Positions 1 to 12,720 of a DNA stretch of 64,000 bases are shown here, piece by piece (the first letter of the stretch is position 1; every line of letters begins with the position of its first letter). The notes beneath the pieces were generated by a model, which had not been told where the DNA came from, made no database searches, and was given only the letters and a program-made list of their open reading frames with translations. This DNA is from Otis tarda. Taxonomy: Eukaryota > Chordata > Aves > Otidiformes > Otididae. The position numbers and the translations under genes are program-made. The DNA lies in NCBI GenBank assembly GCA_026413225.1, contig CM048556.1:22049115-22113114 (forward strand), written 5' to 3'.

Positions 1-442
1 GGTCAGCGGTGCTGCGGAAGGGCAGGTGGGGAGCTTGGCGCCGGAGCTGCGCCACGCTGCTGGTTTGGGAGGAAGAGGAGGCTTGCAGGCGTGGTTCATG
101 AATATCTCGAATGGAAAAGCAGGAATGTTGCTTTGGAGGCGCTTGGCGCATCGCAGACTCAGACAGCGGGGTTGCGTATCTGGAGTTACATTCACCGTCC
201 AATGCGCAGATCGTTTTATGTTGTTCTCATTTAGCCTGAAGCTAAGGAGTTTTTTCTTTAAAAAAAACCACAAAACCAACAAAAAACAACCCCAGTCTTG
301 TAGTCACACCTGGTATTCTTGCCAACACTTCTTTGTGACCAACGACTCAAATAACGGGATGTTGGCTGTGTCCGCACAAAGGCTGTTTGAGCGATGGTAC
401 GGTAATCGTTCACTTACTCTTCTTTTTTCCCTCCCCTCTTAG
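1..442 (+). other. RRAGB: RRAGB intron (3' part)
   Basis: No earlier RRAGB exon is visible here; the preceding coding segment of the family (ending in the FKLSCS region) must lie left of the window. The stretch ends in a pyrimidine-rich tract and AG acceptor at 441-442. Nothing else is recognised. Confidence 0.75.
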
Positions 443-1505
443 TAAGCTGGCGGCTTCTTTCCAGAGCATGGAGGTCAGGAACTCTAACTTTGCTGCTTTC
501 ATCGACATCTTTACATCAAATACGTACGTGATGGTGGTTATGTCGGACCCTTCAATACGTAAGTGGAAGCCCCCGTCGGGTTTTGTTTGCAGGGACAGAA
601 ATGAGTCCAGTTTGAAGTGTGTTTCTCTCGGAAAACGCCAGACACCAGGCAGAGCAGCAAAACTGATTGTAATTAAACATTGTAATTAACAGGCAGAGAG
701 GGGTCTGCTGGGGAAAGTGGGCAAACAGCGACCGGCTTTGGGGAGGCAGGCGCGTGCCTCGGCCAGCCGGGCTGGGGAGCGGGGGATCGTAGCACGGCGA
801 TGACGGATGTGACCTGGTTTAGCAGGTCGTGCCTAATAACCTATTTTGGGCTGTTCGGACCTGGCAGCCGCGCTGATTTTTTTGGAGAGGAAGCAGAGGG
901 GGATCGCAGTTGGGCTTTTTGCTGCTGCTGCCTGAACGGCCGTGGTGGGCACGGGCTCTAATTATAGCAGGGTCTATTTATTTATCTGAGAGAAGAAGCT
1001 GCAGCCAGCAGTGCCGGCCCATACGGGCGCGGCGTGGCTGTTCCCTGTCCCCCTCTTCGGGAACGGTTCGCTGAATTAGGGAAACCCTGTGCGAACCCCG
1101 TGACCGAGCTACCGGCCGCGGTCCCGCTGCGCTTGGGGAGCGGCGGTTGAGCAGCTGTGGCCCCGCGAGCGAGGCGCTTGACGGCGGTTTGCTCCGGCTG
1201 CTCCTCGGCGCTGGGATCAGCAAACGGCCCGGACCTTCCAGCGTTAAATTCTGCACGGCTGGGGAGCAGAGGCGGTGAAATTAGAGAGCTTGCTGGGCAG
1301 GGACGTTGCTTTTGGGCAGCACTTAGCTTCTGAGGGCTTGGTTACTCACATCCCATTTAATTTTTTTTTTATTTTTTTTAATCTCCCCTATCCCTTTTCC
1401 GTCCCAGCTTCTGCGGCTACGCTGATCAACATCCGCAACGCCAGAAAACACTTTGAGAAGCTGGAGAGAGTGGACGGACCAAAGCACAGCCTGCTCATGC
1501 GCTGA
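443..1505 (+). CDS. RRAGB: Ras-related GTP-binding protein B, C-terminal two exons (partial)
   Basis: The coding exons are 443-558 and 1408-1505, giving about 70 residues to the TGA at 1503-1505. The introns have AG acceptors (441-442, 1406-1407) and a GTAAGT donor at 559, and the junction restores a proline codon in DPSIPSAAT. The first exon starts with the last base of a serine codon (SKLAASFQ). The reading matches the Rag A/B C-terminal roadblock-type region, including [19 protein letters not shown] and [18 protein letters not shown]. Rag A/B pairs with Rag C/D on the lysosome surface and recruits mTORC1 when amino acids are plentiful. I call RRAGB because the gene has introns (mammalian RRAGA is intronless) and KLF8 follows, as at human Xp11.21. 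The last residues, KHSLLMR, resemble RRAGA as I recall it, so the A/B label rests on gene structure and neighbours. Confidence 0.9.
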
Positions 1506-1930
1506 ACGTTGGCCACGCCACACGGTCTCCAGGGGGAGAAAAAATGAATTGGAGCTACTTATTTTTAGGAGAATCTAACAATGTCGATGTCTTTGTTGGG
1601 CTTTGAAATGAGTGTGCTGCTTTATTTTTTCTCCTTTTAACGTCGGACACTAGTCACTCGGAGGATGTCTGGACACACTGTGGACCTTCAAAAGAGACTT
1701 CCCCGGCGCGGGAGGGTTGGGAAGGAGGAAGGACAGGTGACGTGCACGTGGGCGCGTGCTCCCGGCTGTCGTGGCGGCACGCGGCAGGGCCCTTTCGGAT
1801 GTCGTGCTGCCGGGCGAGCGTAGAAGTCACAGGAATGGAATATTTACTGTTTTATTGGTTGGTTGCTAGAATACATTTATAAATTTCTCCTTGTCTTCAG
1901 TCATGGAAATAAATTTTTGCTACCAGGGAT
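1506..1930 (+). terminator. RRAGB: RRAGB 3' UTR with poly(A) signal
   Basis: The sequence after the stop is AT-richer than its surroundings. A canonical AATAAA lies at 1908-1913, about 400 bases past the stop codon, followed by T-rich sequence. No earlier canonical signal was seen. Use as the RRAGB 3' end is inferred. Confidence 0.55.
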
Positions 1931-4839
1931 TTCAGACCCTAGAGCTTTGGAAAGCGGGTTTTCTTTCTCCCAAATCCTGGGGCAGCTTTGGCAAGCAGGT
2001 GTGTGACGGCAGCGTTTCTCCTGTCGCGTTGTCGGGGGGACGTCGGCTGAAGGCCGTTCCAGAGTTTCATTTAAGAGAATTTTTTTTTTCTTTCCCCCAA
2101 CGCGGAGGCAAAATTCCCTCAGCAGGCGAAGCCGTCGGGCTCCCCGCTTGCCAAAGCGATGGAAAGACCGCGGTAAATAAGTCTGAAGGCTTAAAAGGGG
2201 CCAAAGATCCTGACTGACCAAGTCCTGGCGTTGCCCGGTCTTCGTCCCGGCGAGGCCGGAGCGGCTGGCGCGGGCACGGAGCGGCGGCGGAACGTCCTGT
2301 GGGTGGGGTGTGCATGAGCTATATTAGCTGTGTTTGCGGCGGGCCGGTCGGAACGCGTGGCACCAATGTTACTTGACGTTACTGTCTATTTTTTAATGAA
2401 CTTTTTGGTGTGCATTTCCATTAAACATAGGAACAACACGAAGCACTGCGAGTTAGGGGAATCTCTGGCTTGCTGGGCGGGAGCTGACGCTTGTCAGCAT
2501 CTCTCTCCCTCCTTCTGTCTCTTGTTGCATCAAATTCCTGTATAAAAACGGGTGTGGTGACTCTGAGCCTCCTTCTCCGCTTTGTGTCCTCAAAAGCGTG
2601 CTTTCCCCCGTGCCCCTGCCCACGCGCGCTGGAGGGGGGGAAAACCCAAACCTGTGACAGGGTGAGTGCTGCGTGAGAGCGGGGCAGATCTCGGCTGGAG
2701 GATGGGCTCCGCGCAAAACCTTCCACCGCTTCTCAGCCTTCACGGTACCAAACACCCGCGCCTCGCACCGTGTTGGCGCTGGGGTGTTTTCGGCGAGAAC
2801 CCTCCCGGCAGCGTCCCCGTGGCGGGGGGAACTCGCCGAGATTCCCGTGAACGATTTGGGCGCCGGCGTTTCTGGAGAACTCGTGAACGGGCTGGAGACG
2901 CGGCGGAGGGTTTCTGTCTTCGGCGCTTGCGGGTGTGGAGCGCTGAGCCGATGCCGGAGCATTGGTCGCTCTTGTCCAACGTCGGGCCGGAGCAAGCCGA
3001 AACACAGCTACGGTTTCGTCTTGCGGATGCCGCCCCGGCGCTTGGACCGGCTCAGTCCCCGCTTTCGCTCCGGTCGGTGGAGAAACCTCACGGCTTTCTG
3101 CACCCAACCTGCCCTCGGCGCCGTGAGCGGAGCGAGAGGATGAGTCGCTGCCAATCCGCGTGTTGTCGGAGCCTCGGGAATGTCACCTCCGAGGTACCGG
3201 GAAGGGCTCCGCTGGCGGGACGGGCAGCTGTCAGGGCTGCGGGGGAGCAGAGGACGGCTTACGGCCGCAATTCCAGCGCGAATTCCTGCGGATAGGTTGG
3301 CACAGCAGGCAGCTGCAGGAAGGACGGTGGGAAACGCTGCCCAATTTCCATGGTTACGTGGAGTTGCCGTTGGGTTTCCTTCGGGGATCAACTTGAGCGT
3401 GTGAAAGCGGGATAATGTTCGAGGGGGGGAACTGTGGGGTGGGGAGAGCAGATAACAAACCGCCACGGAGGAAGAGCGGGCCGATAGCCGCTGGGAGCCC
3501 AGCCCAGCGCGCGGGCGGCCTGGCCGGCCGGGGCCTCGCCGGGGCCGGCGGTACGATGGCGGCAGCTAAACTTCTGCCGTTCTCTCTGCAAATCCCTTTT
3601 CCCGAAGCACGCGAGTTTTGGGGGCTCCGGAAATCGCCATTTTCCGTCTGCTGCCTGGCAGAGGTGCTGCTGGCGCCGCTCCGCGCGCACGCCGTCGAGG
3701 ATCGCCGCAGCGCGGACGCGGGTGTGCGAGCGGCCTGGTTTCAAGGCGACCCCCTTGCCCTTTTTGCCGGCGCGGTGCTGTGTTTTCGTTTGTCTCCCTC
3801 CCAAAACCAAACCCTGGGGCCTTTTTTTTGGGCCAGCCACGAGGGGTGGTGGGCTGGGCTCCGGGCTGAGATGAGCTCGGAGCGGGGAAGCGATAACTTG
3901 GGGTGGCCGAGACGGCGTGGCGCGGAATTACGGGGGCCGGGCCCTGTCCCCGCGTCCGGCGTCCCGCTCCGGGAGCGTCCCCAAGGACGGGGCTTCCTCT
4001 CCGAAATGCCATCGCCCTCGTGGTTTCACAAGGAACAATAAAACCCCGCGTGTGGCGGCTCAGAGTCCGTCCTGCCCTCCTCAGCCCCCCGCCCGCCGAA
4101 ACTCGGGGGGAAAGGGGTCGAGGGGTGAATCCGTGCGGGGTCTGTCCCAGCACCGGAGGAAGCAGCTGCACTGGGGGGCTGGGACCCCCGCCCCCCTTGT
4201 CTGACCGCTGCTGCCTGAAGCGGCATGGGAGGGGCTGCACCCCGGCCCCCAAAAACCTCTTCTGCGCCCCCCCAAAAAGCTTCACTGCTCCGGGAAAGAC
4301 GGGAGGTTGGCCGGGGGCGAGCAACCAGGCGGCGGCCTTGCGGCTGAGCCCCGGCCAACTCGGCGCAGGCGCTGCCGCCCCCGCAACGCAGAGTCGGGGA
4401 CCCCTGGGGACCCCCCGAGGTTGGGGGTCACCGTGCTAGGACGAGAGGTCTGAAAAGTCGAGGTGGGGGGGGCGTCGGGCACCCCCAAATTTATTTTTTT
4501 ATTTTTTTTATTTTTTTTTTTTTGGAAGGGGCCGTGGGTGGCGGAGATCTGGCAGGGGCGGATCTGGTCCCACCACCCGTGGGTGCTCGGCCCCGGGGCG
4601 GGGAGGGGGCTGTGGGTGCAGGGGGAGGCTCCCCCCCCATCGTGGGTGGGGAGACCCAGCCCAAAATGGGGTGGGGGAGGGCGTTTCAGCCCCACCTCCC
4701 CACCTCCCCCTATCGCTGACACGAGCTCGCCAGGTCTCAGCCCCCGCCGGCAGCGCGTGCCCCTCCCCCTCGATCTGCGGGAGGTGGCGCTGCGTGGGGT
4801 GGGGGATGGGTGCAGGTGGGGGAGCCCCCCCTCCCCCCA
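1931..4839. other. RRAGB-KLF8 intergenic region, CpG-rich block
   Basis: No gene is recognised. The 3400-4200 part is dense in CpG and contains GATGGCGGC (3555-3563), the core of a YY1-type site. This could be an upstream KLF8 promoter or an enhancer. Many long open frames occur on both strands, but they overlap each other, are rich in P, G, R and A, and match no family, so I treat them as GC-driven. Confidence 0.4.
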
Positions 4840-5102
4840 AATCCTGTATCTGTTTCCACGGCAACGCCGGATGCGAGGGGAGCCGCCCATTGGCTGCGGA
4901 TGATGTCACCGCAGGGCGGGACACCTTTTTTTTTTTTTTTTTTTTTTGGGGAGGGGGGAGGTGCCCCTCCACACCCTAAAAAAAATGGGTGGGGGAGGGG
5001 GAGCTCCGCCCCACGCGAACCCCGCCCCTCCCCGCCCGTGGGGGCCCCACCCGCCCCACCCCGGCACCGCCCCGGGGGCGGCAGCGGCGGCGGCAGCGGG
5101 GG
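4840..5102 (+). promoter_or_regulatory. KLF8: Likely KLF8 promoter with X-box, CCAAT and CRE-like motifs
   Basis: In order: GTTTCCACGGCAAC (4852-4865), close to the RFX X-box palindrome; ATTGG (4889-4893), a reverse CCAAT/NF-Y box; and TGATGTCA (4901-4908), a one-mismatch CRE. A T-tract and a GGC/GCC-rich segment follow, up to a consensus GTGAGT donor at 5130. TATA-less, GC-rich sequence with NF-Y and CRE elements is typical of a CpG-island promoter. Start site and usage are inferred. Confidence 0.5.
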
Positions 5103-5129
5103 ATGCGCTCGGAGGAGTCGCGGGGGAAA
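5103..5129 (+). CDS. KLF8: Candidate KLF8 first coding exon (nine codons)
   Basis: An ATG at 5103 opens nine codons (MRSEESRGK) that run into a strong donor, AAA|GTGAGT, at 5130. The segment ends in phase 0. The recognised KLF8 exon that begins after the acceptor at 7477-7478 also reads in phase 0 (GPGKATPA, then MSSS), so splicing would add 17 residues and give a 333-residue protein. The added sequence does not resemble the human KLF8 N-terminus, so this could instead be a 5' UTR exon with translation starting at 7503. A rival exon with an ATG at 6929 and a GTGAGT donor at 6996 ends in phase 1 and would not be in frame. Confidence 0.35.
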
Positions 5130-5286
5130 GTGAGTGGGGGGGGGACACGGGGACACCGGGACCAACCGCGAGGTGGGGGGGGGGGCGAGCCGCGGGCGCT
5201 TCCCGTCTCGCGTGGGGTTCTTAAAGGGGCAGCGCCCACGGGGTGGGAGCGGAGCCTGGGAAGGGGGGGAGGGGGCGTTTTGGCAG

Positions 5287-5376
5287 CGCGGGGCCCGGCG
5301 GGGGAGGGGGAGGGAAGGGCGGGGGGGGCGGTCCCCGCCCCCCCGCCCTTCCCTCCCTCCCCCGCCGGGCCCCGCG
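5287..5376. repeat. Long GC-rich inverted repeat (hairpin)
   Basis: The left arm 5287-5331 and right arm 5335-5376 are almost exact reverse complements, with small length differences in the G/C runs and a loop of about three bases. Both arms share CGCGGGGCCCGG at the outer end and the GGGAAGGGCGG pattern inside. It lies in KLF8 intron 1, about 160 bases after the candidate first exon, so it would be transcribed. Confidence 0.8.
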
Positions 5377-7478
5377 TGGGCCCCCCCCGCGTGGTCGCTT
5401 CCGGCGAAGGGGGGTGGGGGGACAAGAAGCGACGTCGCGGCGCGCCCCGCCCTCCCGCCCCCCTCCCACGCCCTTTGCTCTTAAAGGGCCCGACCTCCCC
5501 TCTCGCGTTTATCCCATGACCCCACACCCACTCCGGGCCTGCGTGGGGTGGGTGGCCCCCCCCCCCCCCCCCCAGGAGCAGATGGTGTTGGCCCCCCTCT
5601 TCCCCCCCCCGCGTTCCCCTCCGCTTCGCCTCGCCCCGCGCTGCCAAAAAAGAGGGTGGGGAGGAAATTCCTCGGGGGTGTGACGGTGGCGGGGTGTGGC
5701 CCCCCCCTCCCTGCCCCCGCGCCCACGGGTGGGGGACACGGGCGCGAGTGGCGGGGGGCGCACACGGCACACAGGGGGACCAAGCGGGGGGGGGGATGGA
5801 AAGCGTTTTGTCACACCTGTACCCCCCCCCACGCCAAGGTCACCCCGGGGTTTTGGGGGGTCCCACGTTCCTCCATGGGGAAAAAAAAAAAGAGGGGGGT
5901 CTCGCTATTTTTTCCCGGGGGAAGGGGTACACAGCCCCCTCAGGGGTCTCCCCCCCCCCATTCACGCCTGGGTGCGTTTTGGGTGCGCCCGGGCTGAGGA
6001 CTGAGGAACTCAGCTCACCCGTGAAAGCCCCAGGAGAGTGCGGGGAGCGGGGGGGGGCAGCAGCGAGGCCCCCTGCCCCCCCGGCTGCCGCAACTCAGCC
6101 CCGTGAGGCTTTGGGGGGCAACGACCCCCCCCAAAAAGCGTCACCCCGTTGTGCCCCCCCCCCAAAATGGGCCTGGTTGTGGGGGTCCCTCGGGGGTGAG
6201 GGGGTGTGGGGGGTCTAGAGGTCCCCAGCTGGGGGGTACCTGGGTGAGGGTGAGTTTGGGGGGGTCTCTGGTTGACTGTGGGGTTATTTGGGGGGTCCCT
6301 GCTTCTGGGGGGTGTGTTTGGGCAGTCCCGGTGATTTGTGAGTGGGGGGGTGTTTTGGGGGGTCCCTGGTGACTTATGTGGGTGTCAGGGTGTTTGGGGG
6401 GGTCCCCGGCTGAGTTTGGGGGTCTCGGCGATGCGTGCGGGTGGGACGCTGTGGTTTTTGGAGGGGGGTCCCTGGCTGCGTGTGTGTTTTAGCCCCCCCC
6501 CCCCCCCGCGCAGTTGAGTGGGCTGGGAGGTGCGGGCTGTGTGCGGGGTGTGTGCGCTGGGTGTGCCCCGGGGAGGGGCCGGGCCGCGCGTGTGCGTGTC
6601 TGTGTGCGGGTGCGAGTGTGCGTGGGGGGCTCGGGGGGGTCAGGTCTCTGCTTGCAGGCAGGTACGTGCCGGGGGTCCCGTAGGGGTGGGGAGCGGGGCG
6701 GGGGGGTCCCCACGCGTGCCCACCTACCGGACAGACCCCAGCAAAGAGGGGTGCGGGGGGCTCCGCGCGGGTGGGGGGTGTCGCGGTTGGGGCCGTGCCC
6801 GGGTGCCTCCCGCAGGGGGGGTGTGGGAGGGGGGCGGGGGCCCTTTTAAGGGGCCCCACCCCGGGCCGAGCCAGGGTGGAGCCGCGGGGCCGTTCACACC
6901 TCTCGCCCGGCCCGGCCCCGCGCGGAGCATGATCGTGCCCGCGGAGGGGATGAGCGCCGCGCGCCCGCGGAGGAGCCCCCCGCGCCGCCCGGGCGGTGAG
7001 TGACCCCCGACTCCCCTCCTCCCCCCCCCCCCCCACCTTCCTTCCCCCACCCCCCAGCCGCCGCCTCCCCCTTCACCCCGGCGTTGCGCGGCCCCTTTAA
7101 GGCGCGGGGGAGGGGAGCGTGGCGGGGCCCGGCACCGCCCCGCGGGGGCCACGCCCACTCCCCCGCCCGGCCCGGCGGGGGGGCGGGGAGGCGGGGGCGC
7201 GCGCCGCCAGGAGGGGCGGGGCCGGCGGCACAAAGGCGGGCGCGGGGGGCGGGGCGTGCGCGCGGGGGGGGGCGGGGCCTCCCCTTCCCGCCTTCGCCTG
7301 GTGCTGAGCGGAGGCGGCGCCCCCCGCCCCCCCCCCCCATCCCCTTCTCCAGCGACCGGTGGGGCCTCGGCCCGCGCCCCCCGGGCGGGGATGGGGGGGC
7401 CCGGGGGGTCCCGTGGCGTCCCCCCGCCCAGCCGGGCCCCCGTGTCCCCAGCCCTGACCGGCCGCGGGTCTGTCGCAG
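5377..7478 (+). other. KLF8: KLF8 intron 1, extremely G/C-rich
   Basis: Long C runs and G runs alternate. The part at about 6170-6480 is a degenerate tandem array built on GGGGGGTCCCTGG-type units and is rich in potential G-quadruplex sequence. A possible alternative first exon ends at 6995, before GTGAGT, in the wrong phase for KLF8. The intron ends with the acceptor GTCGCAG at 7472-7478. Confidence 0.6.
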
Positions 7479-7502
7479 GGCCCCGGGAAGGCGACGCCCG
7501 CC

Positions 7503-9964
<2,462 letters not shown>

Positions 9965-11660
9965 GGAGCCCCGGGTCCCTGCGGCGCCTGGGCCGGACGG
10001 GGCGAGCGGGGATCGGCGGCGGAAAACCGGCGTGCGCGTTCCCCGCTCCTCCGTGCGCGGCGGAGGGACCGCGGGAGCGGAGAGGCTGAGCTCTGCGCGG
10101 CGGCGAGCGAACTGTGGCCGCTCCGGGAGCCCCAGCGGCGCAAGATGTAGAAAGATGGTTCCGGGCTGGTCCTCCTTCTCCCTTGCTCCCGGTTTCTTGT
10201 TTTTCCTGGGCTGCTTCTCCCCGCTCGCGACGTCCGGAGGCTCCTCCCTGACTCCTCACCGGGATTCACCCCGCAGCGGCCTCCGGACCTGCGCCTCGGC
10301 CTCTTCAGCCTCCGTCTCCCGTGCCCGCCGTCCCCCTCGCAGACACCGTGGCGAGGACGCAGGCGAGGGGGGGCTCTGCCGTCGCCCCCGCGCGATAGCC
10401 GTCGGCCTCTTTCCTTTCCATCCGCAGCCGCGCCGCGTCCCCGTCCCCGCGGGCGAAGGGGCTCTGTCGCCCTTCTCCGCGTCCCTCGTCTTCGCGGGAG
10501 GTGCCGGGGGCGCGCGGGAGGGCCAGGAAAAAAAAAAAGAAAAAGCGAGAAGCGGGAGGGAAAAACGCCCCAAGAACCTCACAGCAACCCGCAAACGAGA
10601 CCGGCGGCGCCGAAAAGAAAAGGGAAGCTTTGCGGAACGTGGAACTGTGATTTTACCGAGTTTTAAGGGGGTGGGACGGGGGGGAGGGCGGGGGCCGCCA
10701 GCGCTCGGGTTTTTTTGGAGACTACGGGACAGCTGAACAGTTTCTAAGTTAAAAAGGCAGACTGTGGCCACACGCTTTTCTTCTTCATCGTAATTATTGT
10801 TTTCTGGGGTGCCCCCCCCAGCCCCCAGGGCTGCTGTGGGGGCGGCCCCGCTGTCACGGTGGGGGGTGGCGGCGTTCGGGGTTGGAGCCTTGGGGCTGTT
10901 GGTTGGTGGGGGTCTGCGACACCCCCTCCCTCCCCAAACCGCTACCTGTGGGGCTGGCTGGGGCGGGGGGAGCTTCCTGAAAGCTCTGAGCCGGTGCCTT
11001 TGGCTCCGGGGATACTGGGCTGGCTGGGAGGGGGGAACTGGTGCGGGAGGGGGAGCCTGTGAGGGGGCAGAGACCCTCGGCTGCTGCAGGTGGCTCTGAT
11101 GGATTTCGGTGGCCCCCGAATTCCTGGGGCCGGTCACCAGCGGGGTCCCCAGGGCTCGCGCTGGGGCCAGCTGCGTTTAAGGCCCCGAACAGGGACCTGG
11201 GCGAGGGGGGGGACGCCCCCTCAGCCGGTTTGCGGAGGACGCTCAGCTGGGAGGAAGGCGGGAGGGCAGGCGGGCTGCGCGAGGGGACGCGGAGGGCCCG
11301 GGTCCATGGGCCAAGGCCGCTGGCGTGGGGTTCGGGGCTGCACCCCCTGCCCTGCGGCCCCCGGCACGGCCCCTGCCCCTCCGGGGATTCACTGACCTAG
11401 ACGGGGTGCGAAACCCCGGGGGGGGGGGCTGTGCAAACCCTGGGGCCTGGGGGGGGGGCTGCTCCATCCCCCCGCGGCTTTGGGGTGAGCGCCGCTGCCG
11501 GGACCCCGCAGCCGCGCCCCCGTTTGCCCCACTGCCGGTCCCCAAGCGCCAGGGTGTTGGGCGGGGGGTGTGCATTTCTGTTTTCCATTGTTGTTTAAAA
11601 AAAAAAAAAACAAACCCCAAGATGCAATTTTAAACTCCTGAGCTTGTTTTCTCCCCCAAA
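9965..11660 (+). other. KLF8: Probable KLF8 3' UTR and flank
   Basis: No further coding exon is seen after the TGA at 9962-9964. AT-richer patches at 10740-10800 and 11570-11660 (T-rich runs, an A14 tract near 11598) look like UTR, but I find no canonical AATAAA, so the transcript end is not fixed. Confidence 0.4.
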
Positions 11661-12399
11661 TTAACGAAGAAAAGCAGAAAAACCACTGCGTCCCCACGCG
11701 GGGGTGCTGGCAGTGACAGAGCTGGGGTGGCACCCAGGAGGGGTGCTGAGACCTGGCGGGGGAGAAACTCGCTGCACTGGTGACGGAGAACACCTCCGGC
11801 ACACGGCATCCCTGCGCCCCCGTGTCACCCGCCCCATCCCGCCCGGGGCCTGCGGGGCGCTGGGTGCTCGCTGGGGGCCGGGAGGATGAGGAGGAGGCTG
11901 AGGAAGGGGAGCCCAGCCCTGCGGCTCCGTGCGAGCGGGCGCTGGGTTTTGCGCTGTCCCCGGGCCCAGGAGCCGCCCCGTAAACGTTGGCCCCGGTGAC
12001 GGGATGGGGGTGCCCGGGGTGACTCTGTGGGCCCCCCAGTTCATGCCAGGCCGCTTCCCCCAGCCCGTCACGGCCTGGGGACACCCCACAATCCTGGGGC
12101 GACGCTTTTGGGCCGTCCCAAGCCAGCCCTGCCCGGAAGCCTTCGGACCACCCCCAGCCCATGCTGGGTCCCCTCGGCGGGACCCCCATTTCACCCCCTT
12201 CACCCTTTCTCCTGCCTCTGGGAGCCCCTTTGCGGCGCTGGACCTCAGCATCCCCCCCGTCCCCGTAGGCTGGGGTGGGACGAGGCCCCCAGGTCTTTTT
12301 GGGAAGAGGCAGAGTTGTGGGGCTGTGTGTGGTCCTGTGCTTGCTGTCTCCTGAGGTCCAGGCCCTGCCTCCTCCCAGCCTTCGTAAAGCCCTGGGGGT

Positions 12400-12720
12400 G
12401 CTAATTGGCCTTAATTACTCCCAGCAGCCTCACCTGAGCCCCCCGCCCCACACCCGTGGGCCCATTTAAGCTCAGCCTGGGGCCTCCAGCTCTTCCCTGA
12501 GCCCTACCACAGCAGTGGCCAGTGCCCGCTCCCCGGCTTGCCCTTGGACCTGCCTCGTCCCGTGACCACCACGCTGAGGCCGCAGGCAAGCGGCTGGCGG
12601 AGCTTCTTGACCCCGAAGCCCTCCAGGACCAGTTTTGGAGACCGCAGGGCTGAATCTTGGCCCCGCGACATCCCCGGGTGACTTTCCCGCGTGCCTGTGA
12701 GCCTCCGGTACCTCCTCGAT
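12400..12720 (-). repeat. Unclassified interspersed repeat, copy 1
   Basis: Read on the minus strand, this shares with copies at 48200-48450 and 56120-56520 a core with CAGGTGAGGCTGCT next to a GAGCTTAAAT-like box. On the plus strand here it reads GCAGCCTCACCTGAGCC, then CATTTAAGCTCAGCC. The orientation is opposite to that of the other two copies. No terminal repeats were identified. Confidence 0.5.

Noticed and set aside
4976-5770. Long proline/glycine-rich open frames around the KLF8 promoter
   Set aside because: They are produced by G and C homopolymers; every frame on both strands is open over parts of this stretch.
6929-6995. ATG with a GTGAGT donor (MIVPAEGMSAARP) as KLF8 first coding exon
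   Set aside because: It ends in phase 1, while the next KLF8 exon needs phase 0, so the joined frame would miss the KLF8 reading. It could still be a non-coding first exon.
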